Shown in pieces: positions 18,080 to 28,835 of a DNA stretch of 64,000 nucleotides; positions within the stretch are counted from its first letter, which is position 1, and every line of letters begins with the position of its first letter. The notes beneath the pieces are model-generated. The model had not been told where the DNA came from, searched no databases, and was given only the letters and a program-made list of their open reading frames with translations. The translations under genes and the position numbers were made by a program. This stretch comes from Citrobacter sp. Cu233 (GTDB lineage: Bacteria > Pseudomonadota > Gammaproteobacteria > Enterobacterales > Enterobacteriaceae): positions 216,176-280,175 of the forward strand of contig NZ_JAOWIF010000042.1 in NCBI RefSeq assembly GCF_030332225.1. The letters are read 5' to 3'.

Positions 18080-19402
18080 TTGTTTCTCGCACAAGAAATT
18101 ATTCGTAAAAAACGTGATGGTCATGCGCTGAGTGATGAAGAAATTCGTTTCTTTATTAACGGTATTCGCGACAACACCATCTCTGAAGGGCAAATCGCCG
18201 CCCTGGCGATGACCATTTTCTTCCACGATATGACAATGCCTGAGCGTGTCTCGCTGACCATGGCAATGCGTGATTCAGGAACTGTGCTGGACTGGAAAAG
18301 TTTGCAGCTGAACGGCCCGATTGTGGATAAACACTCTACCGGTGGTGTAGGTGACGTGACGTCACTGATGTTAGGCCCGATGGTCGCAGCATGCGGCGGC
18401 TACATCCCGATGATTTCCGGGCGAGGCCTGGGTCATACCGGCGGTACGCTGGATAAACTGGAAGCCATTCCGGGATTTGATATCTTCCCGGACGACGCGC
18501 GTTTCCGTGAAATTATTAAAGACGTGGGTGTGGCGATAATTGGACAAACCAGTTCGCTCGCACCGGCGGACAAACGTTTTTATGCCACCCGCGATATTAC
18601 CGCGACGGTGGATTCCATTCCGTTGATCACCGGTTCCATCCTGGCTAAAAAGCTGGCGGAAGGGCTGGATGCGCTGGTGATGGACGTCAAAGTCGGCAGT
18701 GGCGCCTTTATGCCGACCTATGAACTTTCAGAAGCCCTTGCCGAAGCGATTGTCGGTGTGGCGAACGGTGCAGGCGTGCGTACCACCGCACTGTTAACGG
18801 ATATGAACCAGGTGCTGGCTTCCAGCGCCGGTAACGCGGTTGAAGTCCGTGAAGCTGTGCAGTTCCTGACCGGCGAATACCGCAATCCGCGTTTGTTAGA
18901 CGTCACCATGGCGCTGTGCGTGGAGATGTTGATCTCCGGTAAACTGGCGAAAGATGACGCAGAAGCCCGCACGAAGTTGCAGGCCGTACTGGATAACGGT
19001 AAAGCGGCAGAAATTTTTGGCCGCATGGTTGCGGCGCAGAAAGGCCCAACCGACTTCGTGGAAAACTATGCGAAGTACCTGCCGACGGCAATGCTCAGCA
19101 AAGCGGTATATGCTGATACCGAAGGTTTTGTCAGCGCGATGGATACCCGTGCGCTGGGTATGGCGGTCGTTTCCATGGGCGGCGGTCGCCGTCAGGCTTC
19201 GGACACCATTGATTACAGCGTCGGTTTCACCGACATGGCGCGTCTGGGCGACAGTGTTGATGGTCAGCGTCCGCTGGCGGTAATCCACGCCAAAGACGAA
19301 GCCAGCTGGCAGGAAGCGGCGAAAGCGGTCAAAGCGGCAATCAGCCTTGACGACAACGCGCCAGAAATTACACCGACAGTCTATCGTCGTATAACCGAAT
19401 AA
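18080..19402 (+). CDS. deoA: Thymidine phosphorylase
   Basis: A 440-residue dimeric phosphorylase converting thymidine and phosphate to thymine and 2-deoxyribose-1-phosphate. It starts at TTG 18080 after GGGAGGTTACC, the same unusual start as E. coli deoA ([14 protein letters not shown]). The phosphate and pyrimidine-binding segment [13 protein letters not shown] (about 84-96) and [16 protein letters not shown] (about 113-128) are intact. Second gene of the deo operon. Confidence 0.98.
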
Positions 19403-20677
<1,275 letters not shown>

Positions 20678-20681
20678 TTGA

Positions 20682-20710
20682 TTGCCGGGCGGCATTGCGC
20701 CACCCGGCAA
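20682..20710 (+). repeat. REP-like hairpin between deoB and deoD
   Basis: TTGCCGGG / CCCGGCAA inverted repeat with a 13-base centre, directly after the deoB stop. It resembles a truncated REP; there is no U-tract, so it is more likely an mRNA-stability element than a terminator. Confidence 0.65.
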
Positions 20711-20737
20711 AAACAACAAATTAAAAGGGAACTGAAG

Positions 20738-21457
20738 ATGGCAACTCCACATATTAATGCAGAAATGGGTGATTTCGCTGACGTCGTTTTGATGCCGGGC
20801 GACCCACTGCGTGCGAAGCACATTGCTGAAACTTTCCTCGAAGATGTCCGTGAAGTAAACAACGTTCGCGGCATGTTAGGTTTCACCGGGACTTACAAAG
20901 GCCGTAAGATCTCTGTTATGGGTCACGGTATGGGTATCCCGTCCTGCTCTATCTACACCAAAGAGCTGATCACTGATTTCGGCGTGAAGAAAATCATTCG
21001 CGTAGGCTCCTGTGGCGCTGTGCGTATGGACGTCAAACTGCGTGACGTGGTTATCGGTATGGGGGCCTGCACTGACTCCAAAGTTAACCGTATCCGCTTT
21101 AAAGATCATGACTTTGCAGCTATCGCTGATTTCGACATGGTGCGTAACGCTGTTGATGCGGCAAAAGCGCTGGGCGTTGACGCGCGTGTGGGCAACCTGT
21201 TCTCCGCTGACCTGTTCTACTCTCCGGACGGCGAAATGTTCGACGTGATGGAAAAGTACGGCGTACTGGGCGTGGAAATGGAAGCGGCGGGTATCTATGG
21301 CGTTGCGGCTGAATTTGGTGCGAAAGCGCTGACCATCTGCACCGTGTCCGACCATATCCGTACTCACGAGCAGACCACTGCCGCTGAACGTCAGACGACC
21401 TTCAACGACATGATCAAGATCGCACTGGAATCCGTTCTGCTGGGCGATAAAGAGTAA
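20738..21457 (+). CDS. deoD: Purine nucleoside phosphorylase DeoD
   Basis: A 239-residue hexameric phosphorylase for purine (deoxy)nucleosides. Conserved PNP/UDP family motifs: [15 protein letters not shown] (about 17-31), GHGMGIPS (about 64-71), the GSCGAV phosphate site (about 90), VEMEAAGIY (about 178-186) and the catalytic Asp in TVSDHI (about 203). ATG 20738 follows AAAAGGGAACTGAAG. Last gene of the deo operon, followed by a clear terminator. Confidence 0.98.
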
Positions 21458-21466
21458 GTTTTCTAT

Positions 21467-21490
21467 AAGGGGCATCATTTGCCCCTTTTT
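21467..21490 (+). terminator. Rho-independent terminator of the deo operon
   Basis: AAGGGGC / GCCCCTTTTT stem with a seven-base loop and a run of five Ts, ten bases after the deoD stop. Confidence 0.9.
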
Positions 21491-21580
21491 CTTTCAAGTA
21501 TCCATTCATCAATCCCTTCCTTGATTCCATTTTATATTGACAAATTAATTAGCTATACCATTTAATGCATTCAATTATCT

Positions 21581-21604
21581 ATTCATGAATCTATTCATTA
21601 ATGA
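21581..21604. promoter_or_regulatory. Tandem palindromes overlapping the hipH start codon
   Basis: ATTCATGAAT (21581-21590) and TCATTAATGA (21595-21604) are perfect palindromes 14 bases apart, the second containing the ATG start. A similar CCATTCATCAATCC lies at 21502-21515. A protein bound here would block both transcription and ribosome access. No purine-rich ribosome site is visible before the ATG. Confidence 0.45.
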
Positions 21605-22929
21605 GCGCGTTAACCGATTTGCTACTCCAGGGGCCACGTTCAGCACCTGAACTACGACAGTCGCTGGCAATCAGCCAGGCGACCTTTTCTCGTCTTGTAT
21701 CAACGCATGAAGAGGTCATGCAGTTTGGTAAAGCCCGGGCAACACGCTATGCGCTCATTAAACCGATTCGTGGTGTAACGTCGTTTCCGTTGTGGCTGGT
21801 CGATGCACAAGGGAGTGCCTGTAAGTTTGGCGTTATTTACCCCTGTTGGCCGCAGGGGAGCTGTCTGGTCGCGTTGTCTTCTGGAGAATGGCAGTGGTTT
21901 GATGGTCTGCCGTGGTATCTCACCGATCTGAGACCGCAGGGCTTCCTTGGGCGAGCCTGGGGAAGAGCTATCGCACAACATACCAACCTGCCGGATGATA
22001 TTCGTTTGTGGCAAGAGGATGAAGTGCTGTACGCACTGCGTACGTATGTGGGTGAAAATGCGGGAGGATGGATCATCGGTGAAGATAATTACCAGCGTTG
22101 GGTAGACGCGCCAGAACCGATCGCCATTGCCCACTCTGATAAAATTACGCGTTTTCAACAGCTCGCCGAGGATGCGTTAGCTGGTGAAGTTATCGGTTCC
22201 TCTGCCGGTGGTGAGCAGCCTAAATTCAGCTGTTTTGTGCAGACGGAGCAAGGAAATAAAAATGCGTTGGTTAAATTCAGTGCGCGGGAGCGGAGCATTA
22301 TTTCTGAGCGCTGGAGCGATCTGCTGATTGCCGAATCTATTGCGCTATCGGTGCTGGAGGGGGCGAATGTTTCTGCAAGTCACGCCACGGCTTATTATAG
22401 TGATGCAGGGCAGGTATTTTTGGAAAGCATCAGGTTTGATTGCACAGGCGTACGCGTCAGGCGGCAGGTAGTCTCTCTTGAAGCGTTGCAAAGTGAGTAT
22501 GCCTCCTCACTGGGAACCTGGCCTGTTGTCACGCGCCAACTGGCAGTGCAGGGCTATATAGATGCACATTCCTGTCAACAAACCGAGATAATCTGGGCGT
22601 TTGGTCGCTTGATAGCCAACAGCGATATGCATGCTGGTAATCTTTCGTTCTATTTGTCCGCTCCGCCTATGGCGCTGGCTCCTGTTTACGACATGCTGCC
22701 GATGTCGTTTGCCCCCTCTGGAGTGGGTTCGTTGCGTACTGAAGCGGTTGATATAAAAGTAGATGCGACGGTAAACAGAGGCGCGTGGGAATTTGCTCTG
22801 CCACTCGCTGAAGCATTCTGGCTGCATGTTGCAGATGATGCGCGCATCAGCGCGGGATTTCGACAAATTGCCCGCGCAATGCTGGAAAAACTGACGTTAG
22901 CCAGGGGGGTTATTCAGCGGCTTGCTTAA
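21601..22929 (+). CDS. yjjJ: HipA-like serine/threonine kinase toxin HipH (YjjJ)
   Basis: A 442-residue HipA-family protein. Unlike HipA it has an N-terminal winged-HTH of about 60 residues (SAPELRQSLAISQATFSRLV) fused to the kinase. Kinase features: SSAGGEQPKF (about 200-209), ATP-binding lysine in ALVKF (about 224), catalytic loop IANSDMHAGNLSF (about 338-350) and the metal Asp in VYDMLPMSF (about 362). In E. coli this protein (HipH) is reported as a toxin. No hipB lies next to it, so the fused HTH may provide self-regulation. The sequence is more diverged from E. coli than its neighbours. Confidence 0.9.
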   Translation: MSALTDLLLQGPRSAPELRQSLAISQATFSRLVSTHEEVMQFGKARATRYALIKPIRGVTSFPLWLVDAQGSACKFGVIYPCWPQGSCLVALSSGEWQWFDGLPWYLTDLRPQGFLGRAWGRAIAQHTNLPDDIRLWQEDEVLYALRTYVGENAGGWIIGEDNYQRWVDAPEPIAIAHSDKITRFQQLAEDALAGEVIGSSAGGEQPKFSCFVQTEQGNKNALVKFSARERSIISERWSDLLIAESIALSVLEGANVSASHATAYYSDAGQVFLESIRFDCTGVRVRRQVVSLEALQSEYASSLGTWPVVTRQLAVQGYIDAHSCQQTEIIWAFGRLIANSDMHAGNLSFYLSAPPMALAPVYDMLPMSFAPSGVGSLRTEAVDIKVDATVNRGAWEFALPLAEAFWLHVADDARISAGFRQIARAMLEKLTLARGVIQRLA

Positions 22930-22936
22930 AGAGGAC

Positions 22937-23953
22937 TTAACGTACCGCGTTCGCAATCCACACCGACAATTCTCGCAGCTCTTTTTCTTGTTCAGGGAAG
23001 TCCATCAGTAGCGCCTCACATTCCTGTTGCAACCTATCAGCACGATACAGACACCCTTGCAGACGACCTGCCAGCGCTTCTAACGGCGCGGGGTTGAGAC
23101 TGTCGGTAAAGACCTGTGCACGGGTGATGTGGCCTTTTTCGACGTCGAAATGCAGCTCGACGCCGCCCCAGGTAAAGCGCTCATCAAGCAGATGTGAGAA
23201 GGCGGGGGCCTGACCAAAATTCCATTCCCAACTGCTTTGGCGGGCGAAGGTTTCGGCAAAATTCGGCAGATCCGGTGTTTTGTCGGGAGAGATAATTTCG
23301 GCATCTACGCGTTCGCCGTAGTGTTCAAAAAAGGCTTCTGTAACAGCCTTACACACCTGTTCGGGGGTAATGCCCGGTAACAATTCAGTCAAATTGGCAA
23401 CTCGCGAGCGTACGGAGGTAATCCCTTTCGCGGCGAGTTTCTTTTTATCGGGGTTCAGGTAGTTGGCCAGTCGACTGAGGTCGGCATTCAACAGCAGTGT
23501 TCCGTGGTGAAATCCACGATCCTTGGTTTCCCGATATGCGGAACCAGAGACCTTGCGATCGCCCTCGGCCGTTTTGACCACCAGATCGTTACGTCCGGAG
23601 GCATCGGCGTTTACACCCAGCGAATTCAACGCATTCAATACGATAGCAGTGGAGATGGTTTTGTCATACTCCGGTTTGCCGGCCATAAAGGTAAAGCAGG
23701 TATTCCCGAGATCGTGAAATACCGCGCCACCGCCGCTGCTGCGACGTGCCAACCGCACGTTATCCTCTTCCATGCGTCGGGTATTGCACTCTTTCCACGG
23801 GTTTTGCGCCCGGCCAATCACCACCGTATCGGCGTTACGCCATAAAAACAGGACGCGCTGCGTGGCGGGCATCTGGCGGAAAATGCACTCTTCAACGGCC
23901 AGGTTAAACCAGGGATCGTGAGAGTCAGAGATAAGCAGGCGTAGTGTTGTCAT
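22937..23953 (-). CDS. lplA: Lipoate-protein ligase A
   Basis: A 338-residue two-domain enzyme that activates free lipoate with ATP and attaches it to lipoyl domains of 2-oxoacid dehydrogenases and GcvH. The large domain shows [12 protein letters not shown] (about 46-57), [15 protein letters not shown] (about 69-83) and the catalytic lysine in RKVSGSAYR (about 132-140). The C-terminal small domain follows. It lies 21 bases after ytjB and is probably co-transcribed; it converges closely with hipH. Confidence 0.97.
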   Translation of the reverse strand: MTTLRLLISDSHDPWFNLAVEECIFRQMPATQRVLFLWRNADTVVIGRAQNPWKECNTRRMEEDNVRLARRSSGGGAVFHDLGNTCFTFMAGKPEYDKTISTAIVLNALNSLGVNADASGRNDLVVKTAEGDRKVSGSAYRETKDRGFHHGTLLLNADLSRLANYLNPDKKKLAAKGITSVRSRVANLTELLPGITPEQVCKAVTEAFFEHYGERVDAEIISPDKTPDLPNFAETFARQSSWEWNFGQAPAFSHLLDERFTWGGVELHFDVEKGHITRAQVFTDSLNPAPLEALAGRLQGCLYRADRLQQECEALLMDFPEQEKELRELSVWIANAVR

Positions 23954-23974
23954 GGTTGATTTCCTTTCTTTGAA

Positions 23975-24616
23975 TTACTCTTTTTTCTCGGTGTCTTCTT
24001 CCTGCACTGGCTTGTTGGCGGTAAGCAGGAATGGAGATTGTTGCCAGCGGGTACGCTTGCCTTGCAATAATGTGCGAGTGAGGACTACGCCAATAGCCAG
24101 TGACAGGAGCAGCATCAGGCGTAAGATGTTGGTGGTGTTGTCTACCTGCTTTGCCTCGGTGGCAAGCGTGTGGGTGTCGAGTGTCAGTCGCAGATAACCC
24201 AGCGGACCGTTTCTCCCCTGAATGGGCTCAACGATTTGCTGATTAAAATAGCCCCCGGCTTTTTTGCCATCGAGCGCCAGCCGGTCACGGACATTGACGC
24301 TCTCACCGGTGCGGGTAATCAGATCGCCCTGTTCATCGTACACACCAGCATCCAGAATACGGCTACTCTCCGTTAACTGCGTGAGTACGGCTTTGATGCG
24401 TTTTTCATCCGGTGTTTCGGTACGCATCAGCGGCGCGACGTTTAAGGTGACCTGGCGGGCCAGTGTACGGGCCAGCTCTTCCAACTGCGGATTACGTTGC
24501 TGCTGGTGGCTTTGACTAAACCAGGATGCCCCCTGCATCAGGGCAACAAGCAACGCGAGACAGGACAATACAATCACTGCACGATGAAGTCGGAATTTCA
24601 GTTTTGCGCGAGCCAT
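23975..24616 (-). CDS. ytjB: Smp-family inner-membrane protein YtjB
   Basis: A 213-residue membrane protein with an N-terminal helix (about 15-32), a periplasmic domain of about 130 residues containing the conserved LDAGVYDEQGDLITRTGE segment, and a second helix (about 165-185, ILRLMLLLSLAIGVVLTR). The acidic tail ends EEDTEKKE. It belongs to the Smp family, of unknown function. It is divergent from serB and upstream of lplA, as in E. coli. Confidence 0.94.
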   Translation of the reverse strand: MARAKLKFRLHRAVIVLSCLALLVALMQGASWFSQSHQQQRNPQLEELARTLARQVTLNVAPLMRTETPDEKRIKAVLTQLTESSRILDAGVYDEQGDLITRTGESVNVRDRLALDGKKAGGYFNQQIVEPIQGRNGPLGYLRLTLDTHTLATEAKQVDNTTNILRLMLLLSLAIGVVLTRTLLQGKRTRWQQSPFLLTANKPVQEEDTEKKE

Positions 24617-24732
24617 ATTCCACCTGCTGAAAATTTGAGGCTTAATGTTGCCAGAAGCGCTGGTTACAGGGTAGCCTCATGCGTTATTTTCCCCTGGATG
24701 ATTCCGACCCGAACGATTTTACAGGAGCTTTA

Positions 24733-25701
24733 ATGCCTAACATTACCTGGTGCGATCTACCTGAAGATGTCTCTCTGTGGCCAGGTCTGCCCCTTTCTTT
24801 AAGCGGTGATGAAGTCATGCCGCTGGACTACCATGCAGGCCGCAGTGGCTGGCTGCTGTATGGTCGTGGGCTGGATAAACAACGCTTAACGCAATACCAG
24901 GGCAAACTGGGCGCGGCGATGGTGATCGTAGCCGCCTGGTGCGTCGAGGATTATCAGGTGATTCGCCTCGCGGGGTCGTTAACGCCGCGTGCGACAAAAC
25001 TGGCGCATGATGCCAAACTGGATGTTGCGCCATTAGGTAAAATTCCCCATCTGCGTTCGCCAGGGCTACTGGTTATGGATATGGACTCTACGGCTATCCA
25101 GATCGAATGTATTGACGAAATCGCCAAACTGGCCGGCACGGGCGAAATGGTCGCGGAAGTGACCGAACGCGCGATGCGTGGTGAACTGGATTTTACCGCC
25201 AGCCTGCGCAGCCGCGTTGCCACCCTGAAAGGGGCCGATGCCAACATTCTGCAACAGGTGCGTGAAAACTTACCGCTGATGCCAGGCCTGACGCAGCTGG
25301 TGCTGAAGCTGGAAACGCTGGGATGGAAAGTGGCTATTGCCTCCGGTGGTTTTACCTTCTTTGCGGAATACCTGCGTGAAAAACTGCGGCTGACTGCCGT
25401 TGTGGCGAATGAGCTGGAAATCATGGATGGTAAATTCACTGGCAACGTGATTGGCGATATCGTTGATGCGCAGTACAAAGCCAATACCCTGACACGCCTG
25501 GCGCAAGAGTATGAAATCCCGATGGCGCAGACGGTGGCGATCGGCGATGGTGCCAACGATCTGCCGATGATCAAAACGGCAGGGTTAGGAATCGCCTTCC
25601 ATGCTAAACCGAAAGTGAATGAGAAGACGGAAATTACTATCCGTCATGCTGACCTGATGGGGGTGTTCTGCATCCTCTCTGGCAGCCTGAATCAAAAATA
25701 A
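24733..25701 (+). CDS. serB: Phosphoserine phosphatase
   Basis: A 322-residue HAD phosphatase for the last step of serine synthesis. An N-terminal regulatory domain (1-105) precedes the catalytic domain with nucleophile motif I DMDSTAIQIE (about 115-124), motif II IASGGF (about 203), and motif IV GDGANDLPM (about 271-279). ATG 24733 follows AGGAGCTTTA and gives the E. coli length; the extended start at 24679 would be upstream of that ribosome site. First gene of serB-radA-nadR. Confidence 0.98.
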   Translation: MPNITWCDLPEDVSLWPGLPLSLSGDEVMPLDYHAGRSGWLLYGRGLDKQRLTQYQGKLGAAMVIVAAWCVEDYQVIRLAGSLTPRATKLAHDAKLDVAPLGKIPHLRSPGLLVMDMDSTAIQIECIDEIAKLAGTGEMVAEVTERAMRGELDFTASLRSRVATLKGADANILQQVRENLPLMPGLTQLVLKLETLGWKVAIASGGFTFFAEYLREKLRLTAVVANELEIMDGKFTGNVIGDIVDAQYKANTLTRLAQEYEIPMAQTVAIGDGANDLPMIKTAGLGIAFHAKPKVNEKTEITIRHADLMGVFCILSGSLNQK

Positions 25702-25712
25702 AGAGGTAAAAC

Positions 25713-27095
25713 GTGGCAAAAGCTCCTAAACGCGCCTTTGTTTGTAATGAATGTGGGGCCGATTACCCGCGCTGGCAGGGTCAATGTAGCGCTTGTCAGG
25801 CCTGGAACACCATTACCGAGGTACGTCTTGCGGCGTCGCCTACGGTGGCGCGTAACGAGCGACTCAGCGGCTACGCCGGGAATGCAGGTGTCGCAAAGGT
25901 GCAGAAGCTGTCTGATATTAGCCTCGAGGAGTTGCCGCGTTTCTCTACCGGTTTTAAAGAATTCGATCGCGTACTGGGCGGCGGTGTGGTGCCGGGTAGC
26001 GCCATTCTGATTGGCGGCAACCCCGGAGCAGGGAAGTCGACGCTGCTGCTACAAACGTTGTGTAAGCTTGCCGAGCAGATGAAAACCTTGTACGTCACAG
26101 GGGAAGAATCTTTGCAGCAGGTCGCGATGCGTGCACACCGACTTGGTCTGCCGACGGCGAATCTGAATATGCTGTCGGAAACCAGCATTGAGCAAATTTG
26201 CCTGATTGCAGAAGAAGAACAGCCGAAGCTGATGGTTATCGACTCCATTCAGGTGATGCATATGGCGGATATTCAGTCTTCGCCAGGCAGTGTGGCGCAA
26301 GTGCGGGAAACCGCCGCTTACCTGACGCGCTTTGCTAAAACGCGTGGTGTGGCGATTGTTATGGTCGGCCATGTCACCAAAGACGGGTCGCTGGCCGGGC
26401 CAAAGGTACTGGAGCACTGCATTGACTGCTCGGTGCTGCTCGACGGTGATGCTGACTCTCGTTTTCGTACCCTGCGTAGCCATAAGAACCGTTTTGGTGC
26501 GGTGAATGAGCTTGGTGTCTTCGCGATGACCGAGCAGGGACTGCGCGAAGTCAGCAACCCTTCTGCCATCTTTTTAAGTCGCGGTGATGAAGTGACCTCC
26601 GGCAGCTCAGTAATGGTGGTCTGGGAAGGGACACGTCCATTACTGGTGGAGATCCAGGCATTGGTCGATCACTCCATGATGTCGAATCCACGTCGCGTGG
26701 CGGTTGGGCTGGAACAAAACCGCCTGGCGATTCTGCTGGCGGTACTGCACCGTCACGGTGGTTTGCAGATGGCGGATCAGGATGTGTTCGTCAATGTGGT
26801 GGGGGGGGTAAAAGTCACTGAAACCAGTGCCGACCTGGCGCTGCTGCTGGCGATGGTTTCCAGCTTACGCGACAGACCGCTACCGCAGGATTTAGTCGTC
26901 TTTGGTGAAGTGGGGCTGGCAGGTGAAATCCGTCCGGTTCCCAGTGGTCAGGAACGTATTTCGGAAGCGGCGAAGCACGGCTTCCGCCGGGCGATTGTGC
27001 CTGCCGCTAACGTACCGAAAAAAGTACCGGAAGGAATGCAGGTTTTTGGCGTTAAAAAGCTTGCAGATGCGTTAAGCGTGTTTGACGACTTATAA
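25713..27095 (+). CDS. radA: DNA repair protein RadA
   Basis: A 460-residue RecA-like ATPase that promotes branch migration in recombinational repair. Ordered features: four-cysteine zinc finger CNECGADYP...CSAC (about 10-28), Walker A GGNPGAGKSTLL (about 94-105), Walker B LMVIDSIQ, the RadA-specific KNRFG motif (about 258) and a C-terminal Lon-protease-like domain lacking protease residues. GTG start at 25713 after AAGAGGTAAAAC, 11 bases after serB. Confidence 0.98.
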   Translation: MAKAPKRAFVCNECGADYPRWQGQCSACQAWNTITEVRLAASPTVARNERLSGYAGNAGVAKVQKLSDISLEELPRFSTGFKEFDRVLGGGVVPGSAILIGGNPGAGKSTLLLQTLCKLAEQMKTLYVTGEESLQQVAMRAHRLGLPTANLNMLSETSIEQICLIAEEEQPKLMVIDSIQVMHMADIQSSPGSVAQVRETAAYLTRFAKTRGVAIVMVGHVTKDGSLAGPKVLEHCIDCSVLLDGDADSRFRTLRSHKNRFGAVNELGVFAMTEQGLREVSNPSAIFLSRGDEVTSGSSVMVVWEGTRPLLVEIQALVDHSMMSNPRRVAVGLEQNRLAILLAVLHRHGGLQMADQDVFVNVVGGVKVTETSADLALLLAMVSSLRDRPLPQDLVVFGEVGLAGEIRPVPSGQERISEAAKHGFRRAIVPAANVPKKVPEGMQVFGVKKLADALSVFDDL

Positions 27096-27147
27096 TTTAA
27101 TATTCGTTCCAGGGTATTTCGTTTTTTTAGTAAAGCAGGAGGCTCTT

Positions 27148-28371
27148 GTGTCATTTGATTATCTGAAAACCGCCATTAAGCAAAAGGGCTGTACCCTGCA
27201 ACAAGTGGCGGATGCCAGTGGCATGACCAAGGGATATCTCAGTCAACTGTTGAATGCCAAAATCAAAAGCCCCAGCGCGCAAAAGCTGGAGGCACTGCAC
27301 CGTTTTTTGGGGCTTGAGTTTCCCCGTCAGCAGAAAAATATCGGTGTGGTATTTGGCAAGTTTTATCCGCTGCATACCGGTCATATCTATCTTATTCAGC
27401 GCGCCTGTAGCCAGGTCGATGAGCTGCATATCATTATGGGCTATGACGATACGCGCGACCGCAGTCTGTTTGAAGACAGTGCCATGTCACAACAGCCCAC
27501 GGTTTCCGATCGTCTGCGCTGGCTGTTGCAGACCTTTAAATATCAGAAAAACATCCGTATCCATGCTTTCAATGAGGAAGGCATGGAGCCTTATCCGCAC
27601 GGTTGGGATGTCTGGAGTAATGGCATCAAAACGTTTATGCAGGAAAAGGGGATTCAGCCAAACTGGATTTACACATCTGAAGAATCTGATGCCCCGCAAT
27701 ATCTTGAACATCTGGGCATTGAAACGGTACTGGTTGATCCCAAACGGACATTTATGAGTATCAGCGGCGGGCAAATTCGGGAAAACCCATTCCGCTACTG
27801 GGAATATATCCCGACAGAAGTGAAGCCGTTTTTCGTGCGCACCGTGGCGATCCTCGGTGGAGAATCGAGCGGTAAATCGACGCTGGTGAATAAGCTCGCC
27901 AACATCTTTAACACCACCAGTGCGTGGGAATATGGGCGTGATTACGTCTTTTCCCATTTGGGGGGGGACGAGATGGCGTTGCAGTACTCGGACTACGATA
28001 AGATCGCGCTGGGACAGGCACAGTACATTGATTTCGCAGTGAAATATGCCAATAAAGTGGCATTTATCGACACTGACTTCGTCACCACCCAGGCATTCTG
28101 TAAAAAGTACGAAGGGCGTGAGCATCCGTTTGTGCAAGCATTGATTGACGAATACCGCTTTGACCTGGTTATTCTGCTGGAAAACAACACGCCGTGGGTG
28201 GCGGATGGATTACGCAGCCTTGGGAGTTCAGTTGACCGTAAGGCATTTCAGTCTCTGCTGGTGGAGATGCTACAGGAAAACAACATCAAATTTGTGCATG
28301 TTAAGGAAGCTGACTATGACTCGCGGTTTCTGCGCTGTGTGGAACTGGTTAAAGAGTTAATGGGCGACTAA
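27148..28371 (+). CDS. nadR: Trifunctional NAD regulator/NMN adenylyltransferase/ribosylnicotinamide kinase NadR
   Basis: A 407-residue protein. The N-terminal HTH (about 5-60, CTLQQVADASGMTKGYLSQL) represses NAD synthesis genes when NAD is high; the middle NMN adenylyltransferase domain has GKFYPLHTGHIYL (about 68-80) and SISGGQIRE (about 208); the C-terminal ribosylnicotinamide kinase has Walker A GGESSGKSTL (about 236-245). GTG at 27148 follows AGGAGGCTCTT. It is slightly shorter at the C-terminus than E. coli NadR. It is the last core gene before the capsule insertion. Confidence 0.97.
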   Translation: MSFDYLKTAIKQKGCTLQQVADASGMTKGYLSQLLNAKIKSPSAQKLEALHRFLGLEFPRQQKNIGVVFGKFYPLHTGHIYLIQRACSQVDELHIIMGYDDTRDRSLFEDSAMSQQPTVSDRLRWLLQTFKYQKNIRIHAFNEEGMEPYPHGWDVWSNGIKTFMQEKGIQPNWIYTSEESDAPQYLEHLGIETVLVDPKRTFMSISGGQIRENPFRYWEYIPTEVKPFFVRTVAILGGESSGKSTLVNKLANIFNTTSAWEYGRDYVFSHLGGDEMALQYSDYDKIALGQAQYIDFAVKYANKVAFIDTDFVTTQAFCKKYEGREHPFVQALIDEYRFDLVILLENNTPWVADGLRSLGSSVDRKAFQSLLVEMLQENNIKFVHVKEADYDSRFLRCVELVKELMGD

Positions 28372-28376
28372 GGGAA

Positions 28377-28403
28377 CAGGGTTTCTCCAAAAGAGAAATC
28401 CTG
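28377..28403 (+). terminator. Hairpin after nadR
   Basis: CAGGGTTTCTC / GAGAAATCCTG, an 11-base stem with one G-T wobble and a five-base loop, six bases after the nadR stop codon. The following bases are CCTATAT rather than a T-run, so termination would be weak. It marks the left edge of the conserved chromosome. Confidence 0.55.
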
Positions 28404-28774
28404 CCTATATAACACAATCGTTATTATATACATCAATAATATATATGTTGGTTTTTTAAATTTAATAAACATTATTATTTTAAATAAAACAAACTATATC
28501 TTTATTAATTATATTTCACACTTAATTATCATTGTAATTTATTTATAATCGTTATTTTTTCTAAAAAAACTTTTTAATTAAATTAAATCAACACGTCCCC
28601 AAAAAGATTTAACATTGCGTACAGTATGATAAGACATAGGTGTCTTCTGAAATGCTCAATGGAGTGATGTTTCGGGACTTTGCATATCTGAAATGTATAT
28701 TACATATTAAGTTTCATTTTTATCTATCCCCTCCATTAAATATTTATCAAAATTATAATTCCACTCTCTATTAG
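28404..28774. other. AT-rich leader and promoter region of the capsule locus
   Basis: About 370 bases without a gene, very AT-rich especially 28430-28600 (runs of A and T, TAATTATATTT types). The content suggests H-NS binding and foreign origin. A TATGAT at 28625-28630 could be a -10 box but I see no good -35. The long untranslated leader ending in the ops site is typical of RfaH-controlled group 2 capsule operons. Confidence 0.55.
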
Positions 28775-28808
28775 TTCGTTGGTAGCTATAGCCATGGGCG
28801 GTAGCGTA
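28775..28808 (+). promoter_or_regulatory. JUMPstart element with ops site
   Basis: The segment contains TTGGTAGCTATAGCCATGGGC and ends with the ops core GGCGGTAGCGT at 28797-28807. It lies 28 bases before kpsM. This is the canonical element where RfaH loads on paused RNA polymerase to suppress termination in long capsule, O-antigen and LPS operons. The ATG within it (28794) is in the kpsM frame but is not the likely start. Confidence 0.92.
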
Positions 28809-28835
28809 TCTAAAATAAATGGATTTATGGGAAAT

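Noticed and set aside
28779-28835. Longer N-terminus for KpsM
   Set aside because: It would translate the JUMPstart/ops element; E. coli KpsM starts at the MARSG equivalent at 28836.
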